Source of the DNA: Tubulanus polymorphus
Taxonomy: Eukaryota; Nemertea; Palaeonemertea; Tubulaniformes; Tubulanidae
Direction of reading: 5' to 3'
Assembly (NCBI RefSeq): GCF_964204645.1
Contig: NC_134034.1
Span: forward strand, 4,957,414 to 5,021,413
Length of the DNA: 64,000 bases
A program made the position numbers and the translations under genes. Shown here piece by piece: positions 47,501 through 57,705 of this stretch (its first letter is position 1; each line of letters begins with the position of its first letter). The notes below the pieces were generated by a model. It was not told the DNA's origin and searched no databases. It worked only from the letters and a program-made list of their open reading frames with translations.

Positions 47501-50500
47501 CATCACAACAGCAACACTGTGCCACTTTCGTGTGACATGAATTACTTCTCCATGTACAAAGTGTCACAATTTTCAAAGACTTGCTTTGACTTAAAACATG
47601 ATCGAATGAAATTAAATATATTTCATGATTTCATAGATGGAATATACATTAATTAACTTAACATCAAAATGAAACACAAATCGGTCAATTGTTTTCATGG
47701 TGTCCAACAATCATCACAATTTTGCGGCTGGGGGATCATGTGACATACATCAAGAAACTAATTACAGAAATCTGAGTTAGAACAATTACCTGATTAATAG
47801 TTAACGGTGCTTTAGCTCCTGTGCGACGAATGCGCCCTCTCTTGCTAGGTTTACGGTATACCTTATCGTAGAGCGACGAAGGTTGTTGTCGCAACGACGA
47901 TGATGGCTGACGACTGGGCGTTGGCCGATAAGAGAAATCACTGATTGTGGTCCGAGGCACTGTAGAACTACAAGAATAAGGTGTCTGATTGAGTCAGTTA
48001 TAATATGCGCGTATGATCTTGTCATCATAAACATTCGTCGTTGAATCTTTCGAGTTGTGCCTTATGTAGAAGTGGATGCGTGTACTCCATAAGGACCATT
48101 CAGCACGTACGCAAGCTCTTGGTAAGGACCTCAACGGCAAAAGCGTACGATATGCGTTAAAAGCTAGGTAGCTATTTACACAAAGCGTACGTACTTAATA
48201 TATGCTTAATATAAGTGCACTAAAAATCCGACTTGTAGTAGCCTGGCTACTCGATCGTGGTAGTAGTTCAGCCATGAGTCTGGAACAATATGATGAATTC
48301 ATTTCCCTTTTTAAAAGGGTGTTTTCCTTTTTAAAAGGGTGCATCCTAGTAAAACCCTTCAAGAGGGGTACGCCTATCACGCGATAATTAAAGTCTCAAA
48401 TAAAATTCATTAATACTATAATAAACAGACCAGGAGACTACTAACAGGTGTTTGTTTTTGTTTTATACTACAGGATCAATCATTGCGTCCATAAGGTAGG
48501 AGTTCATCGGTAATATAATACGATGTGCGTGCACAAGGTGGGACCTTGAAAAAAGGTCCTATTTTTTGTGTACATACTCAATGAATGATCCCATACGATA
48601 CAGCCAATGGCCTTAGGCATGGATATATGTATTGATGAAAGTTTCAATGAACGGCTGGGAGCTGCGATATCGTGCTGTTACTGGGTTATAGCCAGGGATT
48701 TGGAATAGGCTATTAACTGGTGAGACTAAAATATCCTCTGTGATTAAAATTTATTAGAGTTGACTGCCTTCATGTGTCGTTGACCCTGCGGGGTCAAAGT
48801 AATGCTCAGTCAAACTCCCCTATCATGATCAGCATAATCAGGATTTTGAGCCAATCTGAATAGGGCCAATAACATACTTAGAATCTGCATAAACATACAT
48901 ATATGAACTGGATGAATTTCAACAATCCTACCAGTTACTGAAAAGAATCCGGACCCGACCACCTGATTTCTCTAATTTTAGCTAAGAAATGCATATGTGG
49001 CAACTGAAGATTCTGTCAGGATCGCTCGTGTCACTGAGTTACCGCACTTCAATTTCTTCTACATTTCAATAAAATTCCATGTTTCTCATTAGTAAATTAA
49101 CTGTCGGTTATATCTATACCAAACGCTGAGTGTGAAAGCATATCTTATATCTATTCAATGACTTAATTGCTACTTTTTGGACTTGGAAGCCTACAACTCA
49201 AATTCAAATTTAAATGAAAACTAATTTTCACTATGAATGACCCAGTGTGTAGTCACACCATATGGTGAGTGCCGGTAGGCCCCTACCCCATTGAAAATGA
49301 ATAATGCTGAATTTGAAAGTAGGCCCTATATGATATTTTTGTCAGAGTTTGTCCGAGAATCTTACCCTATCTAAATTGCTCCTCAAACGCTATTGCAGTG
49401 TTTTTACTTACCTGTCAAATCTATTCGAAGATTTTGATTGTGATATAGGTATAGATGAAATACCCGGTCTTTGGCCTGATGCATCTGGCAGTGTTGGTTG
49501 CGATGTAAAACCACCTCGACTGCCAGGGCTGCGGCTATATTTCTGCCCAAATGCGAATTTATGGCCAGGTTTCACTGAAGAAGTCTGATCCTAGAAAAAA
49601 ATGCAGCTCAAATTGACTTATTTCAGAAACTAGGGATCCAGGCACCATAACTGGTGGGTTTAATAGGTGACAAGAAGGCCATCATGTTTCCGTTTGACGC
49701 ACATTTAGCCATTTTGATTCCATCGGGCCAATTTTTCTTGTGATGCAAGGTCCTAGGTACATGCATATGCATAACAAACCTTAAGACAATTGATAAAATC
49801 GACTTCAAAATTTCACATTAAAAAATTCAAAAGATGTGCTGAAGTGCTGATTGGGTTTAGCCAAACAAAAATGACCATCAGTCAGCCATCTTGATTCTGA
49901 CTAGGCCAATTTTTGGATGGCAGATGTGGCCATGGTAGATACATACATAAATCAAATAGACTTATCAAGACCAAAACATATGTAAACTTCCGGACATCAA
50001 AACTTATGTAAAATTTCCAATGAAAACAATTCAGCCACATCTTCCTTCGAGTGCATTTTTTTGCAAAAAGATTTTAAGTAATTCGCAATCACTTTAACGC
50101 ACCGTTCAGTAGTACTATACACAAAATTTGGTGTGGATCAATTATTAACCGCGCAGGGGGAAGCGCAATGAAATGGTGAATTGGTGGACACAAAACCCAG
50201 GGTGCACAGAACATGTCACGGGCTACAACTACATACCATATTGGAGCAGTTAAAATCCGGTTGTTTTGGTAACGACTGTCGATCAGGCGAGAGGATGCTT
50301 GGAACGAAGAATTGAACGCTATCATGCAAACGGTTGCCAGGTGAAAGCAGACGTTTTATCGGTAACATGAAAAACGTCTGGTTAAACGCTCGCTTTCCCT
50401 TTGTGACCCAATCAGCAATCTTCCGACCTAATCCTTCTGCAACATTGAATATAAACAAGTTTTGAAATAATTCAGATTGAGATCGGAGTTTATGGTTCTA

Positions 50501-52728
50501 GGCTACGGGTGAATTCTATGACAACAGCCGGAGAATTTTCACCAGAGGAATAAGAGGCCTTGTGGAGAACAAAAGTGCTATCTAAATGGCCTGGTTGCCT
50601 GTTGAATTTTGCATTGAGACTGGCAAGACCAGTCTAATCAGTAATGATATCTTAACAATTTCCTTAACTGAATGGCCCAACAAAGGGATCAAACAACCTC
50701 GCTGGAATGAAGAAAGGGGAGATCATGGAGATCATCATGTAATCCATTAGAGTGAAATTGAAAATTGGAGGCATCCGGCCGTCTTCGGATTTCTAATAGT
50801 TCCCCCTATTTGAGGCAGTATGTTTGTCTGAAGTCATGAAAATGAGGGTTTGTTAAAAAGAGTTGGATGCTTCCCTTGATAAGATCAAAGGCTTATGAAA
50901 AGTGCTCCGCAACAGCTTCCTGAAATTTTCTAATCACTGATGTTCCAAAATGTTCCTGATGGCCAAAATGTAGTGTGTGCAAATCTGAGCACTAATAACT
51001 AGCGTCCGGGACAGATTGAGGTTGACTATTTATGGCTAGAATATTAAACTGATGCCTCAATAAAGTGTTTATTCATTCTTACCTTGATTGTACTTGGAAC
51101 GTTTTGGTTTATTTATAACATCGAATGATGAATTATTGGTGTCATCCTCACTGAAACGACATGAACAATTTGAAACCATCAGATTTAATGTGATTCTAGT
51201 TCGTTTCCATTTAACAAGATCTTTCACGACAGGTGCACCCTTATCCTGACACAATAATCAAATGCCACTAAATCAAAGCATGTCCCGTTCCAATATTCGT
51301 TTCAGACTATCAAATTATCAATCACTGGGCTGTTTGAAGTATCACGTCTATCATGATTTTTCTGGAAAGGTTACTGTACAGTAGTTTTGGCCAAGGAGCT
51401 GACTAACTCAGATTATTGCCTGCCCTGCATGACAGAATATTTTCTTCCATTCATGTGTCTTAGTGATGATGCCAAGAAATTAATCGGTCCCGGAAAGATT
51501 TGGGCAGGGATCGTGTGCCAGCAGACTTTAGTCACTCAACATTTTGCTATTCAAAAATTCAAAATAGCCTATAATAGGATATGTTTCTCCACGCATTCAG
51601 TGTTCTCCAAATGCTGGAATTTTAAAGGGGCTGCATTCATTGTCAAGCGTATGACATTGTGGCTGATGCAGTACCAAGGCTTTCGATCTCCCAAAAATAC
51701 AGAAAATCAAGCTCAATTTTGGTATAATCTTCTATTTTTCGCATTAGTTCAATACATGTCAAAGCAATTATCAGCATTGATAGAAGAATATTAACATCTA
51801 CTCTGGTTGGGGCAGCAGATAATTTCAGATTTGGTGGATGCGAAAGTGAAAGGGGTGGCTGCCCCTCTCAAACCAATTTATGAGAACACTGACATTCAAT
51901 AAAAATTTCTTGAGGGCCCCTTTCAATAGGCCTACTCAAGTACTTCCCATATTAGCCTCCCAATCTTGAAATTGCTCAGCAGCCCCTGCAGAGGCAAGCA
52001 AAATCAATTGTGGTAGACAACTTGATGACGTCATGAGAGGATTTTCTCCCGTTCGAAAAAAGAAATCATTACCGTAGGTTGGCAAATTTGGCAATTTCAT
52101 AGATTTCATCGGGGAATGTAGGGGAAGAAGTCTCTAGAGAGATCTGTTGCACAGATCAAATCACTAGTAGACAATTTCGACAACATCATGGTCTGTATTC
52201 TGCGAGGGTCAATAAAAACCCTGCACTAACTATGATCATAGGCTATAAGAACATACAGTAAGTAGATGCCGCTTAATAATTTGGATTAGATTAATGAAAA
52301 TCTTCGATAAATTCTGGATATTTCTTATACTGTCAGTTGATAAGTAAATGTACCTAGAAAAAAATGTTCACAAGCAAATCTTCCAACAAAAATGAATAGG
52401 GGGATTTAAATGGGATTTCGTACCTATAAGCATTATCAAAAATCTCTCCGCACTCATCTGTTATTTTCCACTTAATAACAGGTCGGACAAATAACCTCCG
52501 ACCGCAACTAGAGGGGTTCCGAAATTTCCAACCCAAATCTGGAGCGCTCCTAGAAACACGAGTGCGCTTCCTCCCCAGTTTCGAAGATTTCGGATTCCTC
52601 CTAAAATCAGCTTTCGGCCGTCGTTTTTTTACTATAAAATGCGAGTTTTCAACGATTAAACCGTGATGGTTCTCTTCTAGTAACCAGCCTTGAAGAATCA
52701 ATCGTTTCTTCTTCGCTTGTCTTCCCAT
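33280..52728 (-). CDS. SENP1/2-type SUMO-specific protease, 17 coding exons, 861 aa
   Basis: I joined 17 exons by eye. All introns are GT-AG and every phase matches, giving 2586 coding bases. Exons, 5' to 3': 52424-52728, 51083-51150, 50237-50436, 49412-49590, 47790-47967, 43464-43582, 41626-42065, 41426-41534, 41157-41231, 40986-41067, 39747-39873, 38470-38612, 37612-37818, 37435-37514, 37151-37262, 33428-33523, 33280-33345. The C48 (Ulp1) domain is residues about 640-861, with catalytic H740, D757, C819 and oxyanion Q813. It removes SUMO from proteins and matures SUMO precursors, mainly in the nucleus or at pores. The N-terminal half is basic and Ser/Pro-rich, with NLS-like KKRRPK. Two SUMO-interaction motif candidates are VEVVDI (476-481) and VLVVE (606-610) followed by [10 protein letters not shown]. 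The domain resembles SENP1/2 more than SENP6/7. Confidence 0.9.
33428..33523 (-). CDS. SENP-like exon 16, catalytic Cys and Gln
   Basis: Acceptor GTTGTAG; donor ACACAG followed by GTCAGT. Encodes [20 protein letters not shown] and [13 protein letters not shown]819 and Q813 are present, so the active site is complete. The preceding intron is 3.6 kb. Confidence 0.95.
33524..37150 (-). other. Long SENP-like intron 15 with repeats
   Basis: It contains a GC-rich repeat-like segment near 34190-34320, including the hairpin word GCTGGCTAAGCCAGC, a poly-purine segment at 35580-35640, and a hairpin at 36562-36614 (AGACTGGTT with AACCAGTCT plus inner GTCTCATCTGCC with GGCAGATAGAGAC). No further exon is recognised. 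Confidence 0.5.
37151..37262 (-). CDS. SENP-like exon 15 (weaker splice sites)
   Basis: Encodes [11 protein letters not shown], a variable stretch, then [10 protein letters not shown]. Trp-to-IPQQ spacing equals that of SENP1, and both phases fit. The acceptor (GTCCATGAG) and donor (GCC followed by GTCGGA) are weak, so the ends are less sure. Confidence 0.6.
37435..37514 (-). CDS. SENP-like exon 14, catalytic Asp
   Basis: Acceptor TTTTTTGCAG; donor TTAG followed by GTATGT. Encodes [20 protein letters not shown]; catalytic D757. Confidence 0.92.
37612..37818 (-). CDS. SENP-like exon 13, catalytic His
   Basis: Acceptor TTTTTTGTAG; donor TGT followed by GTAAGT. Encodes [35 protein letters not shown] and PVHLGVHWC. 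The catalytic His is H740. Confidence 0.95.
38470..38612 (-). CDS. SENP-like exon 12, start of protease domain
   Basis: Acceptor ATTTTACAG; donor GATGAG followed by GTATGT. Encodes [19 protein letters not shown] and [17 protein letters not shown], the SENP motif with the conserved Trp (W671) that positions the SUMO C-terminal glycines. Confidence 0.92.
39747..39873 (-). CDS. SENP-like exon 11 with phospho-SIM-like motif
   Basis: Acceptor GCTTTCAG; donor ATTG followed by GTAAGG. Encodes [13 protein letters not shown] then [14 protein letters not shown]: a hydrophobic core followed by Ser and acidic residues, the pattern of a phosphorylation-strengthened SUMO-interaction motif. Confidence 0.85.
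40986..41067 (-). CDS. SENP-like exon 10
   Basis: Acceptor TTTTCCAG; donor GAGAAG followed by GTATGT. Encodes a coiled-coil-like [19 protein letters not shown]. Confidence 0.8.
41157..41231 (-). CDS. SENP-like exon 9
   Basis: Acceptor GCATTTCAG; donor ACAT followed by GTAAGT. Encodes [18 protein letters not shown], helical and basic. Confidence 0.8.
41426..41534 (-). CDS. SENP-like exon 8 with poly-Asp tract
   Basis: Acceptor TTTATTGCTAG; donor TAGA followed by GTAAGT. A (GAT)n microsatellite encodes an Asp run broken by one Val, then [16 protein letters not shown]. Length polymorphism is likely. Confidence 0.8.
41626..42065 (-). CDS. SENP-like exon 7 (largest)
   Basis: Acceptor TGATTTTGAG was chosen for phase; CATTTCAG 23 nt downstream is stronger but out of phase. 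Encodes residues 351-496 including [10 protein letters not shown] and the SUMO-interaction candidate VEVVDI. Donor GATC followed by GTAAGT. Confidence 0.75.
42330..43300. repeat. Imperfect 120-190 bp tandem repeats in SENP-like intron 6
   Basis: About five diverged units contain ATCAAGAATTGTAGGCTGTAT, GGTGGCCATATTTGATG and ACCTCCATTTTC words. At 42358-42394 the transposon-terminal hairpin CCCGCTGGGAC with GTCCCAAGTGG occurs, matching the 3' end of the element at 55709-56817. Confidence 0.65.
43464..43582 (-). CDS. SENP-like exon 6
   Basis: Acceptor TGTTTTAG; donor CCTAG followed by GTGAGT. Encodes [19 protein letters not shown] and a Pro-rich end. An internal TCG-GTAAAT could act as an alternative donor but breaks phase with exon 7. 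Confidence 0.75.
45998..47400 (+). mobile_element. Truncated copy of a dispersed transposon with internal 155-bp satellite
   Basis: It starts AACTAGGGGTCCAGGAACAC and matches the complete copy at 55709-56817. About six tandem units of roughly 155 bp lie at 46060-46960 (start word ATGACCTTGAAACTCACCA). The unique part follows (GTGTCTAGGGTAGAT near 47385). The 3' hairpin end is missing. It lies in intron 5 of the SENP-like gene. No ORF of its own. Confidence 0.8.
47790..47967 (-). CDS. SENP-like exon 5
   Basis: Acceptor TTCTTGTAG at 47968-47969, chosen because it alone restores phase; a nearby CTACAG does not. Encodes [19 protein letters not shown] and a basic run [11 protein letters not shown]. 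Donor CAG followed by GTAATT. Confidence 0.8.
49412..49590 (-). CDS. SENP-like exon 4
   Basis: Acceptor TTTTTTCTAG; donor GACAG followed by GTAAGT. Encodes a Ser/Gly/Pro-rich disordered segment ([20 protein letters not shown]). Confidence 0.8.
49626..49980 (+). mobile_element. Fragment of the same transposon family
   Basis: AACTAGGGATCCAGGCACC at the left, then GCCATCTTGATTCTGAC and GGCCAATTTTTGGATG, align with the ends of the 55709 element without its satellite part. It sits in intron 3 of the SENP-like gene. Confidence 0.6.
50237..50436 (-). CDS. SENP-like exon 3
   Basis: Acceptor ATGTTGCAG; donor AATATG followed by GTATGT. Encodes [19 protein letters not shown] and a Ser/Pro-rich stretch with [10 protein letters not shown]. 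Recalls the N-terminal part of vertebrate SENP1/2 in composition only. Confidence 0.8.
51083..51150 (-). CDS. SENP-like exon 2
   Basis: Acceptor CGTTTCAG; donor CAAG followed by GTAAGAA. Encodes [20 protein letters not shown], linker-like. The phases join exons 1 and 3. Confidence 0.75.
52424..52728 (-). CDS. SENP-like exon 1 (start exon)
   Basis: ATG at 52726-52728 is preceded directly by an in-frame TAA, fixing the start. It encodes [13 protein letters not shown] and a very basic region with KKRRPK (likely nuclear import). The donor is TATAG followed by GTACGA, leaving phase 2. Confidence 0.8.
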
Positions 52729-55677
52729 TTACATCAACCTGTCATGTGCGGTAATACGTACATCAATATATAAAACAACTCAACCCATCACCAAATGGAA
52801 TCTATTTCAATGCAGGTCACTCGTGACCATACAGTACACTACTAACTGAAAGGGCAATCATCCAGCAATGCGGCTTCAAACAAAAATATCTTCTTATTCA
52901 TTCCTCATTTTCTACCCACTCAGTCTTTTCTACCCACTTCTAGTCATTTTTTTAAATAAGACTTTTCATTTTTATATTAGGCCCACATGTTTTTAGGCCT
53001 CACTTAGGCCCGAGAAATATAAGTTAGCCTAAGGCAAGGATGGTAGAATTTTGGGAAGGTCTGGCGATTCAGAAAGGGTCTACTTGTCTCCTGTTTCTAA
53101 TGCACCTAATCTAACTTCTAGATTGTGAACAGAACTATATGTCTCCAACCCATTAGCACTCAGGAATTGCACTATGTAGTGTCAATTAATCCTTAGAAAA
53201 TTCAAGGGAAAATCCAAGTTCATCATGATACCGAATAGCTCATTTCCTGTTTATTTCCATGCATTACACGTTCGTGTTATTTTGTAGTAAATAGTCAAGG
53301 CTTTCTTATAATGTTAGATTTGATGAGGTAGGCCACCAAAATCGTGTCCTTTTGCCCCCCCCCCGAAATTCATCGAAACTTTCTTGGATTTGAAGTGAGC
53401 GCACAGATCTGAAATGTTCAAACTCGAAATTTAGGAGGATGTTGATTTTTGTACAATATACTAAGGACTTATGTGTCCAGTTTATCATAAGATATTGGGT
53501 TCAAATCCCACTATAACAGTTTTTGTGCAGCATCAGAACAAGTGGCGGGCGGACTCGGGCGGCTGGAGGAGTAATAGGCAGGGCAGGGCGGATGCTGGCG
53601 GCTTAAGTGCTAGTGGGTTACACCCCTGGCACAACTGATGACCTGGAAACTCTTCAAAATCAACATGGAACATATCACAGGCTATTATTAAAACTGTTGA
53701 TAATCTCACGAGAATGGTGCTAAATTTGAACTGCAAATAAATTCAAAAAACACAGAAATTCCTTGTGTTGATATTGTTTATGCATCTGCTATTTCCGATG
53801 AACAAGGACAAGCATCTGCATCGGGTGGGCGTGACGCCTTACTTAAATAACAATGGATGAAATGGCTTTGAAACCCTGCCTGTGACGGGATTGAGGCACT
53901 ATTGCACTATTGTACCCCCTCCCAAAAATTTCTGCATAGGCCTATTATCAATCAGGGAGGTCTAGAGAATCAAAATAAATTACTTTTGACAAAGACAATG
54001 TCGAAATTCTGATTATTTGGGCCCGATTTCATTGATGCAAATCGGCGGGTCGGCCATTTTGGCGAACTAATTCCACCTAAAAACGTCTGAACAGTGACGT
54101 CACAATGAATTTAATTGAATTGACAAAATTTCGTATTTGGCATGTAAGTTTCCTTTTCAGTACATCGTTAAATCAATAGTTAGGCCTACTCGTAGCCTAC
54201 GCATCATTTTGAAGAGATGGTTATGTTTGAAAACATGGTTTTTGCCAAATTTCAATGTCATGAAATTTTAGTGGAGGGTTAAAAACTTTGATTGACATCC
54301 AATATGGCATCGATTGCCGTCACGAATCGGCAAATTTTCACACGTCCCAAAAATATCAAAATTTTGACATAGAAAAAGTAAGGTTTTTGGGTCGAAAGTT
54401 AATTATTTTGAATCCCGACACCTTCCTGTTGATTAATATGCAGAAATAAAAATTTTTGGGAAGGGGGTACGATAGTGCAATAGCGCCTAGGATTGATGCG
54501 TCAGAGATGTAGGCCTACTTCGCATGCGCAGCTAATTCCAAGCACTGATGATTGACAGCTCGACACCAGGTGCTCGGAATTCACTGCGCATGTCCAATGG
54601 TCTCAGCCGCATCAATACGGTCACATCACTTCATCGCTTATTTGTATATAATACAGCGACGCAACCATTAAATACTGATCCTTAACGGCCAATACTTCTA
54701 TTCAGATGATTTTAATGTTAGCCACCGCCGTTAGCGGCGCTAGTGTTTGGTCCCTACCTCAAAGGCAAAATGCATTGAATTGTGGGTGACTTTTCAATCC
54801 ATCCTAGAACTACATTAAAACAGAGATCCCCTACTCTTGCAAACTCCAAATTCTAGAAGGTTCGGAATGTTTTATTTTCTTTCAAGATGATCAAAACTAT
54901 ATTTTGAATTAACTTCGTAGCTCTTTTTGACGATTTTATCGGAGAAGTCTAATCCATCACATGAGAATCTGCACAACATGTAGGCCTATACTCGCTTGCC
55001 GCAGCTTCGTGATAGAATCTCAACGACTACAGTTTAACAGTCATAATTCTGTTATTTTCTCGTTTTATTGGTATCATTTATCGTTCTAACTTACATGGTT
55101 AACTCCTTTATATCTTCAAGATTATAATGGTAGGTAGTTTCACAAAAATATCTGATAATAATGACCGTAAAATGCTGCCATATAGCCTGTAACTGGGATT
55201 ATTGTCTTGTTATTGCATTGCTGATTTATCTTTTTTAAAGTAATTTTTTGAGGAATCAAAGGCATATAACAGTAGGCGGAAAAATTATCAAAATCTTCAG
55301 TGCGCGGTGGCTCTTTATGGTTTATAGTTTGTTAATTTCGTTAAATTTTACTCAAACTGTCGATTTCGGACGATTTTCTTCTCATTTCGCCTTTGGTTTA
55401 GGTGACCGAACACTAGCGCACCTAGCGGTGGCGGCAAACATTAATATCATCCGAATAGAAGTATCGTTAATCAGAACTTATAGCGCCGGATAAATAATCA
55501 GTATCAACAAAAAGAGGTATTAGTGATATTTTCAATTTATTTGCAGTTTAAATTTAGCGCCATTCTCGCGTGATTTGATAATATCAACAACCCGGAAATA
55601 AAATCCAAGCCAGTTTACAAGAAAGATGCCCTGTGCTACAGTACGTGATGGCGATATACCCGGGACGACGGATGGGG
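52729..55677. other. 5' flank of the SENP-like gene; no gene recognised
   Basis: It should include the promoter and 5'UTR of the SENP-like gene, but no TATA box or CpG-rich block is obvious next to the ATG. A pol III B-box-like GGGTTCAAATCCCA at about 53497-53510 suggests a decayed tRNA-derived SINE. A poly-C run is at about 53347-53356. Confidence 0.4.
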
Positions 55678-55708
55678 ATCACAGGGCTCGTATCAGAGTT
55701 GTAGGTAA

Positions 55709-56817
55709 TGTAACTAGGGGTCCAAGGACACCATGCCCACTTGGGAAGTGGTTTCAAATGCTCAACAATATAACAATTTCAACATTCAACGCCCCCTGGT
55801 GACCATTTACAAAAACGAATGACCTTGAAACTCACCACAATCATAGAACATGTCAGCAGCTACGATTTTGTAATTGATTGTGATAACAAAATATGCCTCG
55901 TTACCAATTTAACATGAAAATACTAAGTCATTCTACTATTCAATGCCCCCTGGTGACCATATTCAAAACCCAATGACCTCGAAACTCACCACAATCATAG
56001 AACATGTCATGAACTACAACTTTGCAATTGATCATGGTAACAAAATATGCCTAGGTACCAATATAATAAGGAAATAAAGAAATGCTAAGATATTGTATTA
56101 TTCAACGCCACCTGGTGGCCATATACGAAATCCAATTACCTTGAAACTCACCACAATCATAGAACACGTTATGAGCTAAAACTTTCTAATTGATTGTGGT
56201 AGCAAAATACGCTTAGGTATCAATATAATGTGGGAAAACTTTTTCCCACTTACGAATGAGTACTGGTGACACCAAGATGGCTGCCAATTGCCTCATAATT
56301 GGCTGATGAAAAATACCTGTCTCAGGTATAAAACATCCCTTTCCAAAGAATACCCATCACAAATTGTAATGAGAAATGGCAAACCAGTAGGAAGCTACAG
56401 GACTCAGAATTCGGGCCAAAATTAACATTTTTGGGCACTAAAAATGTCATAGGACGGCCATCTTGAATCCGACCGACCCAATTTTTGTTATGTTGATGGG
56501 CCCTGGGGGGAATCACATATATCCGAAAGATCAAGGTAATTGATCAAAGCGTCTTCAAAATTTCCCTCAAAAAGTTCAAAAATGTGTAAAAAGTGCTGAT
56601 TTTGGCGAAAAACAATGGCTGCCAGTCGGCCATCTTGATTCTGACAGGGCCAGTTTTTGGGCTGAAGATGTGTCTAGGGTAGATACATGTGTAACCCAAA
56701 TATCAAGACATTACCTTGAAGCGTCTTTAAAACTTCCCAAAATAACTGGATTCCGTCTACGGACGGACGAAAAGTGAATGCAATAGCCCGCTGGGACTAA
56801 AGTCCCAAGTGGGCTAA
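55709..56817 (+). mobile_element. Complete 1.1-kb non-coding transposon inserted in the foldback arm
   Basis: The ends are defined by comparison with the intact right arm: the host AATGTAAAAACG is split, leaving a TAA or AA overlap as possible target duplication. The 5' end carries GCCCACTTGGGA; the 3' end is a hairpin, AGCCCGCTGGGAC with GTCCCAAGTGGGCT, so GCCCACTTGGGA is present inverted at both ends. The interior has three units of the 155-bp satellite (CTTGAAACTCACCACAATCA). Related copies lie at 45998, 49626 and 42358. Class uncertain (MITE- or Helitron-like); no coding sequence. Confidence 0.8.
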
Positions 56818-57605
56818 AAACGATAATCTGTTAATCCAATGTATATAGTATATATAAAATAACAAGGGGGCTAACGACGCTCACAAACAACTCAACTTCA
56901 GTCGCTTACTATTTCATTATTTCTCATCCGTTTTTGATAATCCAGGCATGATATGAAAGCTAATATCTTTCTGCTTCTAACGAAACTAATCCCGTTAATT
57001 TCCAATGAATAGTTCGTGAATTATATGCCTTTGAACGCGAAATTACGGCCGAAATCGCCTGGACCGAAAATGCTGTGATGCCAGTTTTTGCCGATTTCGA
57101 AATTTAAAACGTTGAGTTCGACGCGAAATCCTTCACCGATTTTGATGGTCGAGGGCTTCAAATGCGCAAAACATTCTATATTTTCTTAATATTGCGGTTG
57201 TTTCGTTATTCCATACGATCTTCCAACTTCGAAAACGCAAATTTTTCGATTTTACGTAAATTCACGCACTCGACACGCGATCTCAAGATGGCGACTATCA
57301 TCTCCCACAATGCTTATCGCAATGCCGAACCGAAATGAATTTTATTTCCAATTTATTTTCTGTGTATATTTACGTGAAGTTCAGAATGTATTATAAACCT
57401 GATCGTGTTTATTCTAGCTTAAATAAGATAAAACATTATTTGATTGAATTGTTACGAAATGAAATTCACTGCGGACCTGTTGCTAGTTCAAGTTCAAGGT
57501 CGCCATCTTGAGATCGCGTGTCGAGCAATTTAGGTAATGTTGTAACCATCCACAAAACGGAAGTGATATTAAAAAGAGACAAAATGGCGGCTTCTTGAAT
57601 CGCAG

Positions 57606-57705
57606 AAGGGGTAGGGTTTAGGGTCTAGGGTTTAGAGGGTTAAGGTTTGGGTCAAGAGGGTTAGGGTTAGGGCTACGGGAAGGATTAGGGTTAGGGTTAG
57701 GTTCC
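57606..57705 (+). repeat. Degenerate TTAGGG-like tract in the foldback core
   Basis: Repeated GGTTAGGGTTAGGG words mixed with GGGTTTAGGG and GGGTCTAGGG variants. Interstitial telomere-like. Confidence 0.7.

Noticed and set aside
53440-53515. tRNA-like GGGTTCAAATCCCA
   Set aside because: T-arm-like word only; no matching A box or acceptor stem.
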